Assembly (NCBI GenBank): GCA_947683425.1
Contig: CANTUQ010000031.1
Location: 8,877,001 to 8,941,000, forward strand
Direction: 5' to 3'
From: Excoecaria cochinchinensis
Lineage: Eukaryota > Streptophyta > Magnoliopsida > Malpighiales > Euphorbiaceae
DNA: 64,000 nucleotides
A model generated the notes under the pieces. The model saw nothing but the letters and a program-made list of their open reading frames with translations. It made no database searches and had not been told where the DNA came from. Both the position numbers and the translations under genes were made by a program. Numbering within the stretch: position 1 is the first letter of the stretch; each line of letters starts with the position of its first letter. Below, one piece after another: positions 22,424 to 31,300 of the stretch.

Positions 22424-24070
22424 GTCTTTGCCTGGACCTACGAGGATATGCCGGGGATTGACCGAGCCGTGGCGGAGCATGCCATCCCCACTTACCCAGA
22501 TTGCAGGCCTGTGAAGCAGAAGTTGAGAAGGCTAAGGCCAGAATGGGCTGATAAGGTTAAGGAGGAAATCCGACAGCAGATCGAAGCTAAGTTTCTGGTG
22601 GAAGTCCAGTACCCTACTTGGTTGGCGAATGTGGTTCCTGTGGCTAAGAAGAACGGAAAGGTCAGGGTGTGCGTGGATTATCGAGATCTTAACAAAGCCT
22701 GTCCTAAAGATGATTTTCCACTACCCCATATTGATGTATTGATAGACAGTGCCGCCAATTGCGCGATGTACAGCTTTGGGGATGGATATGTGGGCTACAA
22801 TCAGATCCTGAACAAGATAGCTGACCGGGTCAAGACTGCCTTCATCACAGAGTGGGGTACTTATGCCTATCGGGTTATGCCTTTCGGCTTGAAGAATGCG
22901 GGGGCCACGTACCAGAGGATGGCGACCAAGATCCTAAGCGACCTAATTCACAAAGAAGTGGAGGTGTATGTTGATGATATGATGGTCAAATCAGCCACCC
23001 GAGAGGGACACTTTGAAGCTCTAGAGAAGTTCTTCACCCGGATCGACAGGTATAATCTGCGACTTAACCCCAAGAAGTGCATTTTCGGGGTGACTTCAGG
23101 AAAGCTGTTGGGACATGTCGTCAGTCAGAGGGGGATAGAAATTGACCCCGATAAGGTGAAAGCTATCAGAGAGATGCCTGTGCCACAAAAGGAAAAAGAT
23201 GTAAGGAGTTTTTTGGGCAAGTTGCAGTATGTTAGCCGGTTTATTGCCAAGCTCACTTCGATATGCGAACCTGTTTTTAAGCTGCTCAGGAAGAATCAGC
23301 CCGTAGTCTGGAATGAAGACTGCCAGAGAGCCTTTGATAATATCAGGGAGTACCTGTTAAATCCGCCAGTACTAAGACCTCTGCAACCTGTCAAACCGCT
23401 TATTCTGTACCTGGCAGTAGAAGACGGTTCAGTGGGCGCCATGATGGCTCAAGAGGATGAATTTGGGGTGGAGTTTGCAGTTTATTACCTCAGCAAGAAG
23501 TTTCTGGCTTACGAAATAAAATATGCTGAAGTAGAGAAGATCTGCCTTGCAGTGATTTGGGCATCGAAGAAGCTAAGGCATTACTTCCACTCGTACAAGG
23601 TTCAGGCTGTAGCCAAGCAGAATCCTTTAAGATATTTGCAGGAGGCGCCATCTTTGCTTGGAAAGATGGGGAGGTGGCTGCTCTTGCTACAAGAGTTTGA
23701 TGTGCAATACGTCACCCGCAAGACTATTAAGGGGCGAGCTGTAGCCGAATTTCTTGCTGAGCATCCTATCCAAGGGGACACCCTCGAATTTACCTTTCCT
23801 GACGAGAGCATAGACACGATTTCTGTTCAAGGATGGCAGTTGCATTTTGACGGGGCGGTAAACAACAAAGGAGCCGGAGTCGGAGTCATCCTGACAACCC
23901 CAGATAATGAGAAACTTCCTCTTGCTAAGAAACTGAGATACAAAGCAACCAACAATGAAGCTGAGTATGAAGTATGCACTTTCGGGTTAGAAGCTTTGGC
24001 CGTGTTGGGGGCAAGAAATGTAGAGGTATTTGGTGACTCGTCCTTGGTAATAAACCAGATCCGAGGTTAG
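22424..24070 (+). pseudogene. pol: Tat1 reverse transcriptase, RNase H and start of archaeal-type RNase H
   Basis: Copies element RNA into DNA inside the particle. RT motifs in order: VDYRDLNKACPKDDFPLP (about 22673), FGDGYVGYNQ with the first catalytic Asp, MPFGLKNAGATYQR, and YVDD at 22967-22978. The first, degenerate retroviral RNase H lies at about 23400-23760 (LILYLAVEDGSVGA ... GRAVAEFLAEHP). A second, archaeal-type RNase H begins near 23830 (HFDGA with Asp at 23849, then NNEAEYE), which is diagnostic of the Tat lineage. A TAG at 24068-24070 falls in its IRG-W motif. Catalytic residues of RT are present. Confidence 0.93.
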
Positions 24071-25567
24071 TGGGCTGTTAAGGAAGAGCGACTGGTCCCC
24101 TATGTTCAATATCTGAAAGGGATGTGTGGGCAGTTTGAGATTTGCACCTTCCACTTCGTGCCAAGAGATGAGAACCGTTTGGCTGATGCGTTGGCAACCT
24201 TAGTGTTAATATGGGATAACCCTGAGGGAGTGGCCATGAAGCCGGTGCTGATTTCGAGCTCTGATAGGCCCAGCTTTGAAACCGTGCCTGTAATGGAACT
24301 AGAGGCGTCAGATGGGAGGCCGTGGTACTTTGATATCATGAATTACTTGGAAAGCGATAGATTTCCAGAAGAAGCCACTGAAAAGGATCAGAGGATGATA
24401 CGTAAGTTATCTACTCAGTTCATATCCTTGGAAGGGGTGCTGTATAAGAGACGGTCAGATGGGATCCAGCTCAGATGTTTGAATGAGAGAGAAGCGCGCA
24501 AGATAATGGAAGAAACCCATGCAGGGGTCTGCGGGGCCCATATGAATGGTTTGACCTTGGCCAAAAAGATAATGAGGCAAGGCTTTTATTGGCTTACGAT
24601 GGACACTGATTGTTCAAAATATGTCAAGCAATGTCAGTTGTGCCAACAGTACGCGGATCTGAGGCACCTGCCGGTATCAGAGCTACATAACTTAACATCT
24701 CCTTGGCCGTTTGCCGCCTGGGGGATAGATATCATTGGGGAGATTCGCCCTACGACGTCCAATGGGCACAGGTACATCATAGTCGCGATCGACTACTTCA
24801 CCAAATGGGTCGAGGCAGAATCTTTCAAGAAAATTGACGCAAGGGATATGGCCAGGTTCATAGAGAGGAACTTGATCTGCAGATATGGTCTCCCTCACCA
24901 CTTAGTGTCTGATAATGGAGTGCAGTTTATGGGAGAGACCAGAAAACTTCTTGAGAAATACGGTGTTGAGCATCATAAATCCTCTCCCTACCGACCGCAA
25001 TCGAATGGAGCAGTGGAAGCCGCCAATAAGAATGTGAAGAAGATCTTGTCCAAGATGGTCCAAACCTACAAAGACTGGGCTGAAAAGTTGCCCTTCGCCC
25101 TGTGGGGATACAGAACGACAGTAAGATCATCTACGGGCGCTACACCATTTTCTCTGGTATACGGAACAGAAGCAGTATTGCCGGTAGAGATAGAGCTTAA
25201 ATCATTAAGGGTGGTCATGGAGGCCCAAATCCCGGAAGCCGAATGGGCGCAGCAGAGATTGCAGCACTTGAACTTGCTGGATGAGAGTAGGCTGAAAGCT
25301 TATTATCATAATCAGATATATCAGAAGAGATTAGCGAGAACTTTCGGAAAGAAGGTGATGAAGCACCCGCTGAAAGAGGGGGACTTGGTGTTCAAGCAGA
25401 TGAGGCCAGGAATACCAGATATCAGGGGGAAATTCAGACCTACCTGGGAAGGGCCGTACATCCTTAAGAAGCTATTGTCCAGAGGGGCTGCAATCTTATC
25501 AGACAGCGATGGGAACGAGTTCAAAGAGCCAGTCAATGTCGACAGACTCAAAAGGTTCCACGGCTAA
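24071..25567 (+). pseudogene. Tat1 integrase and end of archaeal-type RNase H
   Basis: It continues the pol frame after the TAG at 24068. The RNase H ends in VPRDENRLADALATL. The integrase zinc-binding HHCC module has His at 24518 and 24539 and Cys at about 24632 and 24641. The core has the D,D-35-E triad: GID (about 24726), SDNG (24908-24919) and the Glu in AVEAANK (about 25017). The C-terminus (GPYILKKLL..AAILSD) lacks a chromodomain, as expected for Tat. The region after the stop has no further break and ends at a natural TAA (25565-25567). Confidence 0.93.
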
Positions 25568-25954
25568 AGACAAAAAAAAAAAGAAGAGAATAAAATGCCC
25601 TGCAAGTCGAAAACCGAAAAAAGGCGGCTATGCTAAAATTGGGCGCCTCGACAGGGTGAAAACCGAAAAAAGGCATCCTGTGCAAAAATTAGAGGCATGA
25701 GAGAGAATGTCCGATCGTGAAAACCCGAGAGGGCCGATCAGTAACAGGAGTTGATGCTGTTAAAATTTGGTTTCATGCATTGGTAGTGCATAAGCAGCTG
25801 AGTAAATGCCAAAACTGATCATGTATGCTGAAATTATCTAGAAAGTGCACACGAAACTCGTGAAAGGGATGAATATTATTCTTTTCACTTTTGTCATTTT
25901 CTAGTTCTGCATTAAAAAGAAATGTAGCAAAAAAAAATACACATGTAGGCTAAA
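25568..25954 (+). other. Post-pol spacer with GAAAACCGAAAAAAGGC repeats
   Basis: It contains at least two copies of GAAAACCGAAAAAAGGC (about 25608 and 25659) and GTGAAAACCCGAGAGGG, a motif style common after pol in Tat elements. No ORF of note. The antisense accessory gene ends at its right border. Confidence 0.5.
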
Positions 25955-26482
25955 CTAGGTCTTGCTGCTGCTCTCGCCGATCAGATGTTTGAGCCCTCGA
26001 GTCCTATTATCGGAGGTTGGGCTGAGGATCCACTTCTTGTACCCGCTGGTTGAGGATGCAGAATGGTTGCCAAACCTCGGGATGACAGTCTTCACAAGTA
26101 ATCTGCCCCATAGCTCATGATACCGGGAAGCAAATGCGACCGAGAGATCCCCCCCTCGGAAAGAAAGGGGAACCCTCACTATATCCTGGGTCATCCCAAG
26201 CTGCCGTGAACATCGCGAGGTAATGCAGAAGGTAGCCTGGCGGAGGCCGCAGAGGGGGACGCAACCTGATGACCCATCGGTGACCGCATGAGACAGCGGG
26301 AGCCAGGCGGATGTAAAACTGATATCGTCATCTGACAGCTCACTAAATCTGGTAATGCCTTCACCAGTCGCGGCACACCCATACAGTCGCCGACGAGGCA
26401 AGAGATGGCTCGGCATGTACCGCGGAATGACTCGAGGGGGTGGTTCAGACAGCATCTTCAGTTTTTCCTGTAGCCAGATCTG

Positions 26483-26518
<36 letters not shown>

Positions 26519-27293
26519 AGAGAAAGAAAGCAGCTGGAGTAAGTAGGGTTTGCTTCAGGCAAAAATAAGACACAGGGTTGTGTGAAAATCCGAAAGGACG
26601 CACCTCCCGCAAAGAAAAGCTAGTGTGAAAATCCATAAGGGACGCACTACCTTTAAAATAATGACGTACCTGGAGTAATAAGGGGCTACCGGTAAATGTT
26701 GTAGTGGACCCAGAGCTCACAGCGTCCAGACCTAAGATGGTTTCGGCCAAGACAAGTGGTAGAGGGGACAATCCCAGATGAAAGTCGCTCAGAACTCCAA
26801 GCAGACGAAAGTCGCCTGTCAAGCCTCCTGGAACAACAGTAAGGAAGTTCACCATGCAGAATAGGAACGTGATACTTACCCGATAGGTGGGGATGTCAGT
26901 GAACTGATCTAGGGCCTCGATCAGGGGCTCCAGAGAAAAGGAGGAACTCAGAGGAATCAGCCGGTTGGCCGACGAGGGGGATATGACCAGGGCTAGGGCT
27001 ACGTCCCGGGTCTGAAGTAGGCCGCAGCGGGGGATGCAAGGCAAGGCGCTAGGAGGGAACTGGGCTCCCAGAATGGAAGCCAATTCTTCAGAAAGAGGGC
27101 ACAGTTCCTGATAGGTGAACTGGAAGACGTGAAATCGAGGGTTCCAGAAGTGGGTCGCCGCCAGGAGGAGGTTCTGGTTGATTTTCACCCTACACAGATA
27201 TTTCAGCCCAGCCAGAGAGGAAAGGGCGCCTTCTCCCCAAGTGTGTTTGTCATCTAAAATACGGTGCATCCTTTGAGCAGGAGGGGAAAACAT
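25955..27293 (-). CDS. Tat1 antisense accessory gene, plant-mobile-domain-like, two exons
   Basis: Exon 1 is 27293-26670 (208 codons from ATG 27293-27291). Exon 2 is 26479-25955 (about 174 codons). I joined them because GSPLLLQ at the end of exon 1 and IWLQEKL at the start of exon 2 together give a stretch typical of plant-mobile-domain/DUF7745-type proteins of Tat elements, and because donor CAG|GTACGT and acceptor (T)nCAG|ATC are both phase 0. The upstream part includes HTWGEGALSSLAGL and NPRFHVFQFTYQELCPLSEE. No stop or frameshift interrupts either exon, in contrast to the sense genes. A TATAAAA box lies 60 bp upstream of the ATG. Antisense accessory ORFs are known in Tat elements (Grande, Retand); their function is unknown. 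An alternative donor (GTAAGT, 26879) would remove a well-conserved coding stretch, so I disfavour it. Confidence 0.75.
26480..26669 (-). other. Predicted intron of the antisense accessory gene
   Basis: 190 nt, phase 0, with CAG|GTACGT donor (26669) and a very long pyrimidine tract before CAG (26482-26480). A CTTACT branch-point-like element lies upstream of the tract. The plus-strand sequence contains two copies of GTGTGAAAATCC..AAGG(G)ACGCAC, also present in the Tat3-derived DNA at 9240-9310. Confidence 0.65.
26483..26515. repeat. 33-bp poly(A)/poly(T) tract
   Basis: An uninterrupted run of 33 A on the plus strand, which is the polypyrimidine tract of the antisense-gene intron. Its length is likely unstable between copies. 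Confidence 0.9.
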
Positions 27294-27352
27294 TTTGAGA
27301 AGAATAAAAGCCCAAAGTGCTGGAAAATGAAGAGACAAGAAAATCTTGCAGA

Positions 27353-27598
27353 TTTTATAGGAGAGGGTCACCGACGGCCTACCCGCCCCTCTACAGAGAC
27401 GGTCTGCCCGCCTCTCTACGGAGACGGCCTGACCGCCCCTCCATAGAGGCGGCCTGCCCGTCGGAAGTCCACCGGGCAGAAACACGCGTCATCATCGCAT
27501 TCATCACGACATAAAATTGCATTCATTTCGCGACAGACGGCCAGCCTGTCGGTCGCTTTTACAGACGCCCTGCCCGTCGGTCACGAAATTCTATATAA
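27353..27598. promoter_or_regulatory. Divergent promoter between the two accessory genes of Tat1
   Basis: On the minus strand, TATAAAA (27359-27353) faces the antisense gene. On the plus strand, TATATAAGG (27592-27600) faces the sense accessory gene. The ~230 bp between are GC-rich with repeated CCGTCGG / GACGG..CCCGTC motifs, the same motif class and the same position relative to TATATAAGG as in the LTR promoter (16510-16692). A shared origin with the LTR U3 is inferred. Confidence 0.65.
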
Positions 27599-27792
27599 GG
27601 GCGAGTGACAGACGGCGCAAACGTTGCTGTCCCTTTCTCCTTCCTCTCTCAAGCGGTTTCTAAGTAGTTTTTAGCGATTTTTGAGTCTTTTCTTCTTATT
27701 TTTTCGCGATTTCTTCATTTTTTCGTATTATATACTCACCCGGTGCTCGGATATTTGTATTTCCCTAATTTCTACACTTCTCCGGATTGCAA

Positions 27793-28521
27793 GTAAGTAA
27801 ATAATTACTTCTTTATTATTTATTTATCTATTTATTTAATTCATTTCTACATTCTTTCTTCTTTTAACTCTAAGGAGTTTTAAATAATTTTAGAATTCAG
27901 GGGGAAATGCTGCCTAATTTTCTATATTATTTTGTAATTAAATCCGAACTTTTTGCATGATCACATAGAAATAGAGTTTTTCTATAACCTTGGTGCTGTA
28001 GAATTACACCCTTTTTAGCGCACCATTTTGTGCATATCTGTGCTTTTATGGCCTGAGGCAATTATTTTGATTTGTTGGGGGCACACTATTGCCGGGGTGC
28101 GCCCCATTTACAAGCATTTAATATTGCTAGGGCCTGAGGCCTATTGTCTTGCTTTTTCACGCAGGAGGTGGGGCACATCCCTGCCGGGGTGCTGCCCAAA
28201 TTTTTATCTTTTATTCTAGAATTGAATATCTATTTACTTTCCCAGTATGATGCATGCCTTAGGACTTAGAAAACCCATCTTTATTCGCTTTAATTATCTC
28301 CGTAAGGATTACATGTTCCTTTGCCATGATGCGTGCAAAGCATGTTAGGATACTTCCGTAGACAGGATGTTTGCTTTTTTTTTTATCCGTTATTACTTTT
28401 TTATCTCATGTTGGGCCGCCATTGCCCTGTTAAGGCCTAGATGGACCTTAGATTTTGGAAAATAAACCTGATAGTGCTTGTTTTGCCAAGTTTTCGCTAT
28501 CTGACTCTTTCCTTTTTACAG
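27793..28521 (+). other. Predicted 5'UTR intron of the sense accessory gene
   Basis: Donor AA|GTAAGT (27793) lies about 195 bp after the plus-strand TATA box. The acceptor TTTCCTTTTTACAG (28508-28521) sits one base before the ATG at 28523. The interval is AT-rich and non-coding, and contains GGCCTGAGG..GCCGGGGTGC repeats (about 28050-28195). 729 nt. Confidence 0.6.
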
Positions 28522-28522
28522 G

Positions 28523-30508
28523 ATGCCTCCCAGACGCAGAGCACCACAGGCCCAGCCCGAGCTTGAGGCCCCGGCTTGGATGGATGATGAGTCCGCCCAG
28601 AGGTACAGGGCGTTGGCTCAGGTAGACTTTCGGGCCAGCCGCTTTGTATCTCGCCCTTTTCTAGAGGCCCTCGGGTTGGCCCCGGAGTTCGATTTACTTG
28701 CCGAGGGAGCGGGTTGGACAGAGTTTCTTGAGCCTGCCTTCCAGACATTTCCAGAGGCTACCCGCCAGGTCTTGGCCACTCTCCGTTACACAGGCTTTCA
28801 GAGCGCAGATACTGACCCGGGGGTGATACAGTTTTGGTTTGATGGCGACCATGTCAGCATCACCAGGCAGAGGTTTGCTCAGGCTATGGGGCTTCCTTCG
28901 GGGGAGGAGGTTGAGATCCCGCGGCGAGCGGTGAGACGCGCCCATTGGGCGGCTATTGCTATACCAGGAGTGCTGTATGATCACGATATAGCAAAGAGCA
29001 CCGTACTGGTGTCTCAGGCACTCCGGTATCTGCACAGAGTGCTTTCCAGCTCGTACCTCGGTCGAGCTGGTAATCCAGGGTCGCTTAACGCGGCCGAGAT
29101 CTGGAGCCTCTGGGCTATGGTGGCAGGCCAGCGTCTCAACATTAGCCACGAGATCTTGGCCAACCTGACCAGAGTGGGCAGAGGGTCGACACCGGTGGTG
29201 ATGGTAGGAGGAGTCATCACCCGATTACTGTTGGGATTGGGGTTTACACCCGAGAGGCTGAGAGGACCTCTACCGGAGGGGATCCATGTAGATGCTGCAG
29301 CAGCGGTTCAGATGGGGATGATCTCCCCGATTTCTGGCCAGGCAGAGGCCTACAGGGTGTTGACTATCCATGAGACCCGGCGGCTGTTCTCGCTTCCACC
29401 CTTGGGGGCAGATCCTGATCACCCAGAGCACCAGGAGGAGCAGCCTCCATAGACTGAGCCTCAGCCGGAGCACCAGCCTCCTCCACCTCCTCAGTCCCAG
29501 GCAGTGCCTCCGCCACAGCACCAGGAGCCTCCTAGGACCCCCATGGATTTTGATTTTGAGATCACGATGGACGAGCTCTTCGCCTCTTCACCGGCATCTA
29601 GGGCCCCAACTCCGGCCCCGTCGCCGGGTACCAGGGTACAGAGGCTTGCCCGCGAGCCCTTCGAGAGATACCATCCGTACTCCCGAGGCGATCCTGGGGC
29701 ATCCACTTCTTCGGCACCACCACCAGAGCCAGCGCCACATCAGCCAGCTCAGCCGGACTATTTCCAGCTCCTCTCCTCCATGTTTACGGCCTTTGAGCGG
29801 TGACAGGATGAGAGGGATAGGGCCATTCATGAGAGGTTGGATCGCCAGCAGACTGCTATCCAAGAGCAGTCTCAGGCAGTGGAGCGCCTATCCCGAGAGC
29901 AGGCAGGCTACATGGAGCATGCAGCGAGGGAGCAGACTCGGGCCATGGATGCCCTTAGAGATGAGTAGATTCGAGTTCTGGAGGCCTTCAGGGGAGAGCA
30001 GATGAGGCTAGTTGAGCAGATTGCTCAGGGGCAGAGAGAGTTGAGGCAGCAGCTCGCTCATGATGTGAGGGCGTCGCAGGACCAGGCGTCTCAGAGGGTT
30101 GACATGACCCTTCAGATGATTGACGAGTCACTGGACTCTCTGAGATCCCGCGTCCAGGCAATAGAGGGGATTCTCCCTCCTCTTTCCCAGACCATGAGAG
30201 AGTTCAGGGAGCAGACGGAGCAGAGCTTAGAGCGTAGGAGAGCGGCCGCCGTTGAGCAGACCACTCAGCTGAGCCAAGCCTTCAAGAAGTTGGGGGACAA
30301 GATCTCTGAGACCTTAGGGTTCCTGGGCACTTGTACCCAGCCCTTCTTAGACGGCTATGCTCAGGTATAGTTCAGGCGAGCCCATGATCACGAGGCAGGA
30401 CCCTCTACAGCTCCGCCACCCCCTCAGGCCCGTCCACCTCCGCCAGGGACCGTGCATATTTCGGATGATGAGGATCCCGATGAGCCTTCAGACTACACAC
30501 CTCTCTGA
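28523..30508 (+). pseudogene. Tat1 sense accessory gene, ATHILA-ORF1-like, with four in-frame stops
   Basis: One 662-codon frame from ATG 28523 to TGA 30506-30508. The N-terminal ~300 residues (RFVSRPFLEALGL ... TFPEATRQVLATLRY ... FAQAMGLPSGEEVEIPRR) resemble the retrotransposon ORF1 family named after ATHILA, whose biochemical role is not established. A proline/glutamine-rich linker follows, then a predicted coiled coil (about residues 430-615, heptad-like and rich in Q, E and R). Stops at TAG 29450, TGA 29801, TAG 29966 and TAG 30368 interrupt it without any frame change. The acceptor-like ACAG directly before the ATG and the upstream TATA box suggest a separate spliced mRNA. Family assignment is moderate; reading-frame continuity is seen directly. 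Confidence 0.75.
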
Positions 30509-30899
30509 GCTTCAGGGAGTTATTTTTGTATCTTTTGTATTTTGTATATGCATTGTACAAAAATGATATTTTTAGTGGAAAAACTTTTGCTCTATTATTT
30601 GCATGTTTTCCTTTTTTTTCTTTTCGATTAATTGCTTAAATAACACCACAAGAAGTGTATATTCTCCTACTTACTCATGTGTCGATAAAAATGACAATGA
30701 AAAAAAAATAATAATAACATGAAACGAAGAAAAACAACAAAAGTATAATAATCAATAGCAGGTCAAAAGATGACCTTTCAAACATGAATTAACAAAATCT
30801 TTTATCTCATAGGTACAAAGGAATACCAACCTAAGCACGGACATCGATTAAGGAGGTCTCCTTCGAAACAAGGAAACCAGCGGAGTTTTCACACTCCAA
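30509..30899 (+). other. AT-rich 3' spacer of Tat1
   Basis: TTTTGTATTTTGTATATG (about 30535) resembles a plant far-upstream poly(A) element for the accessory mRNA. Otherwise A-rich, with no ORF or repeat worth naming. Confidence 0.4.
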
Positions 30900-31118
30900 G
30901 ATCGAAGCTGCAGTTGAAGAAACACTTCTCTTCACCCCGAAGCTGCGGTTGAAGAAACACCGCTCTTCATCAGATCGAAGCTGCAGTTGAAGAAACACTG
31001 CTCTTCACCCCGAAGCTGCGGTTGAAGAAACACCGCTCTTCATCAGATCGAAGCTGCAGTTGAAGAAACACTGCTCTTCACCCCGAAGCTGCGGTTGAGG
31101 AAACGCCGCTCTTCACCA
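30900..31118 (+). repeat. Three tandem 73-bp units before the 3' LTR of Tat1
   Basis: Units start with GATCGAAGCTGCAGTTG at 30900, 30973 and 31046. Each holds two half-units (39 + 34 bp) built on GAAGCTGC(A/G)GTTGAAGAAAC. This is the hypervariable 3' region typical of Tat elements. Confidence 0.88.
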
Positions 31119-31263
31119 GATCGAGATTGAAGCCAAAGCTTGCTGCATCTCACCAAGCCCTACGGATCGAGATGAGGTCTAACCGGCAAAAAGGCATGGA
31201 AGGTGAAAAGCCGCCGAAGGTACGCTTTCTTTCCAACCTTTCTCTGAGTTTTGGCTTATCTAG

Positions 31264-31300
31264 GCGCTTGTGCGCTAGTTTCCCCAAAACTGGGGGCAAC
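31264..31300 (+). promoter_or_regulatory. Tat1 polypurine tract with upstream inverted repeat
   Basis: GCGC-TTGT-GCGC (31264-31275) is followed by TAGTTTCCCCAAAACTGGGGGCAAC-type sequence. The purine tract AAAACTGGGGGCAAC abuts the LTR and would prime plus-strand DNA. Confidence 0.8.

Noticed and set aside
26483..26515. Poly(A) run as a processed-pseudogene or LINE tail
   Set aside because: No target duplication and no adjacent reverse-transcribed gene. On the minus strand it forms the pyrimidine tract of a plausible intron.
26480..26879. Alternative intron using GTAAGT at 26879
   Set aside because: It would delete a well-formed protein stretch ending GSPLLLQ; the donor at 26669 keeps it.
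29370..30005. Second long ORF overlapping the sense accessory gene
   Set aside because: Shadow frame of a GC-rich coding region; the composition (R, S and H rich) is what the real frame yields when shifted.
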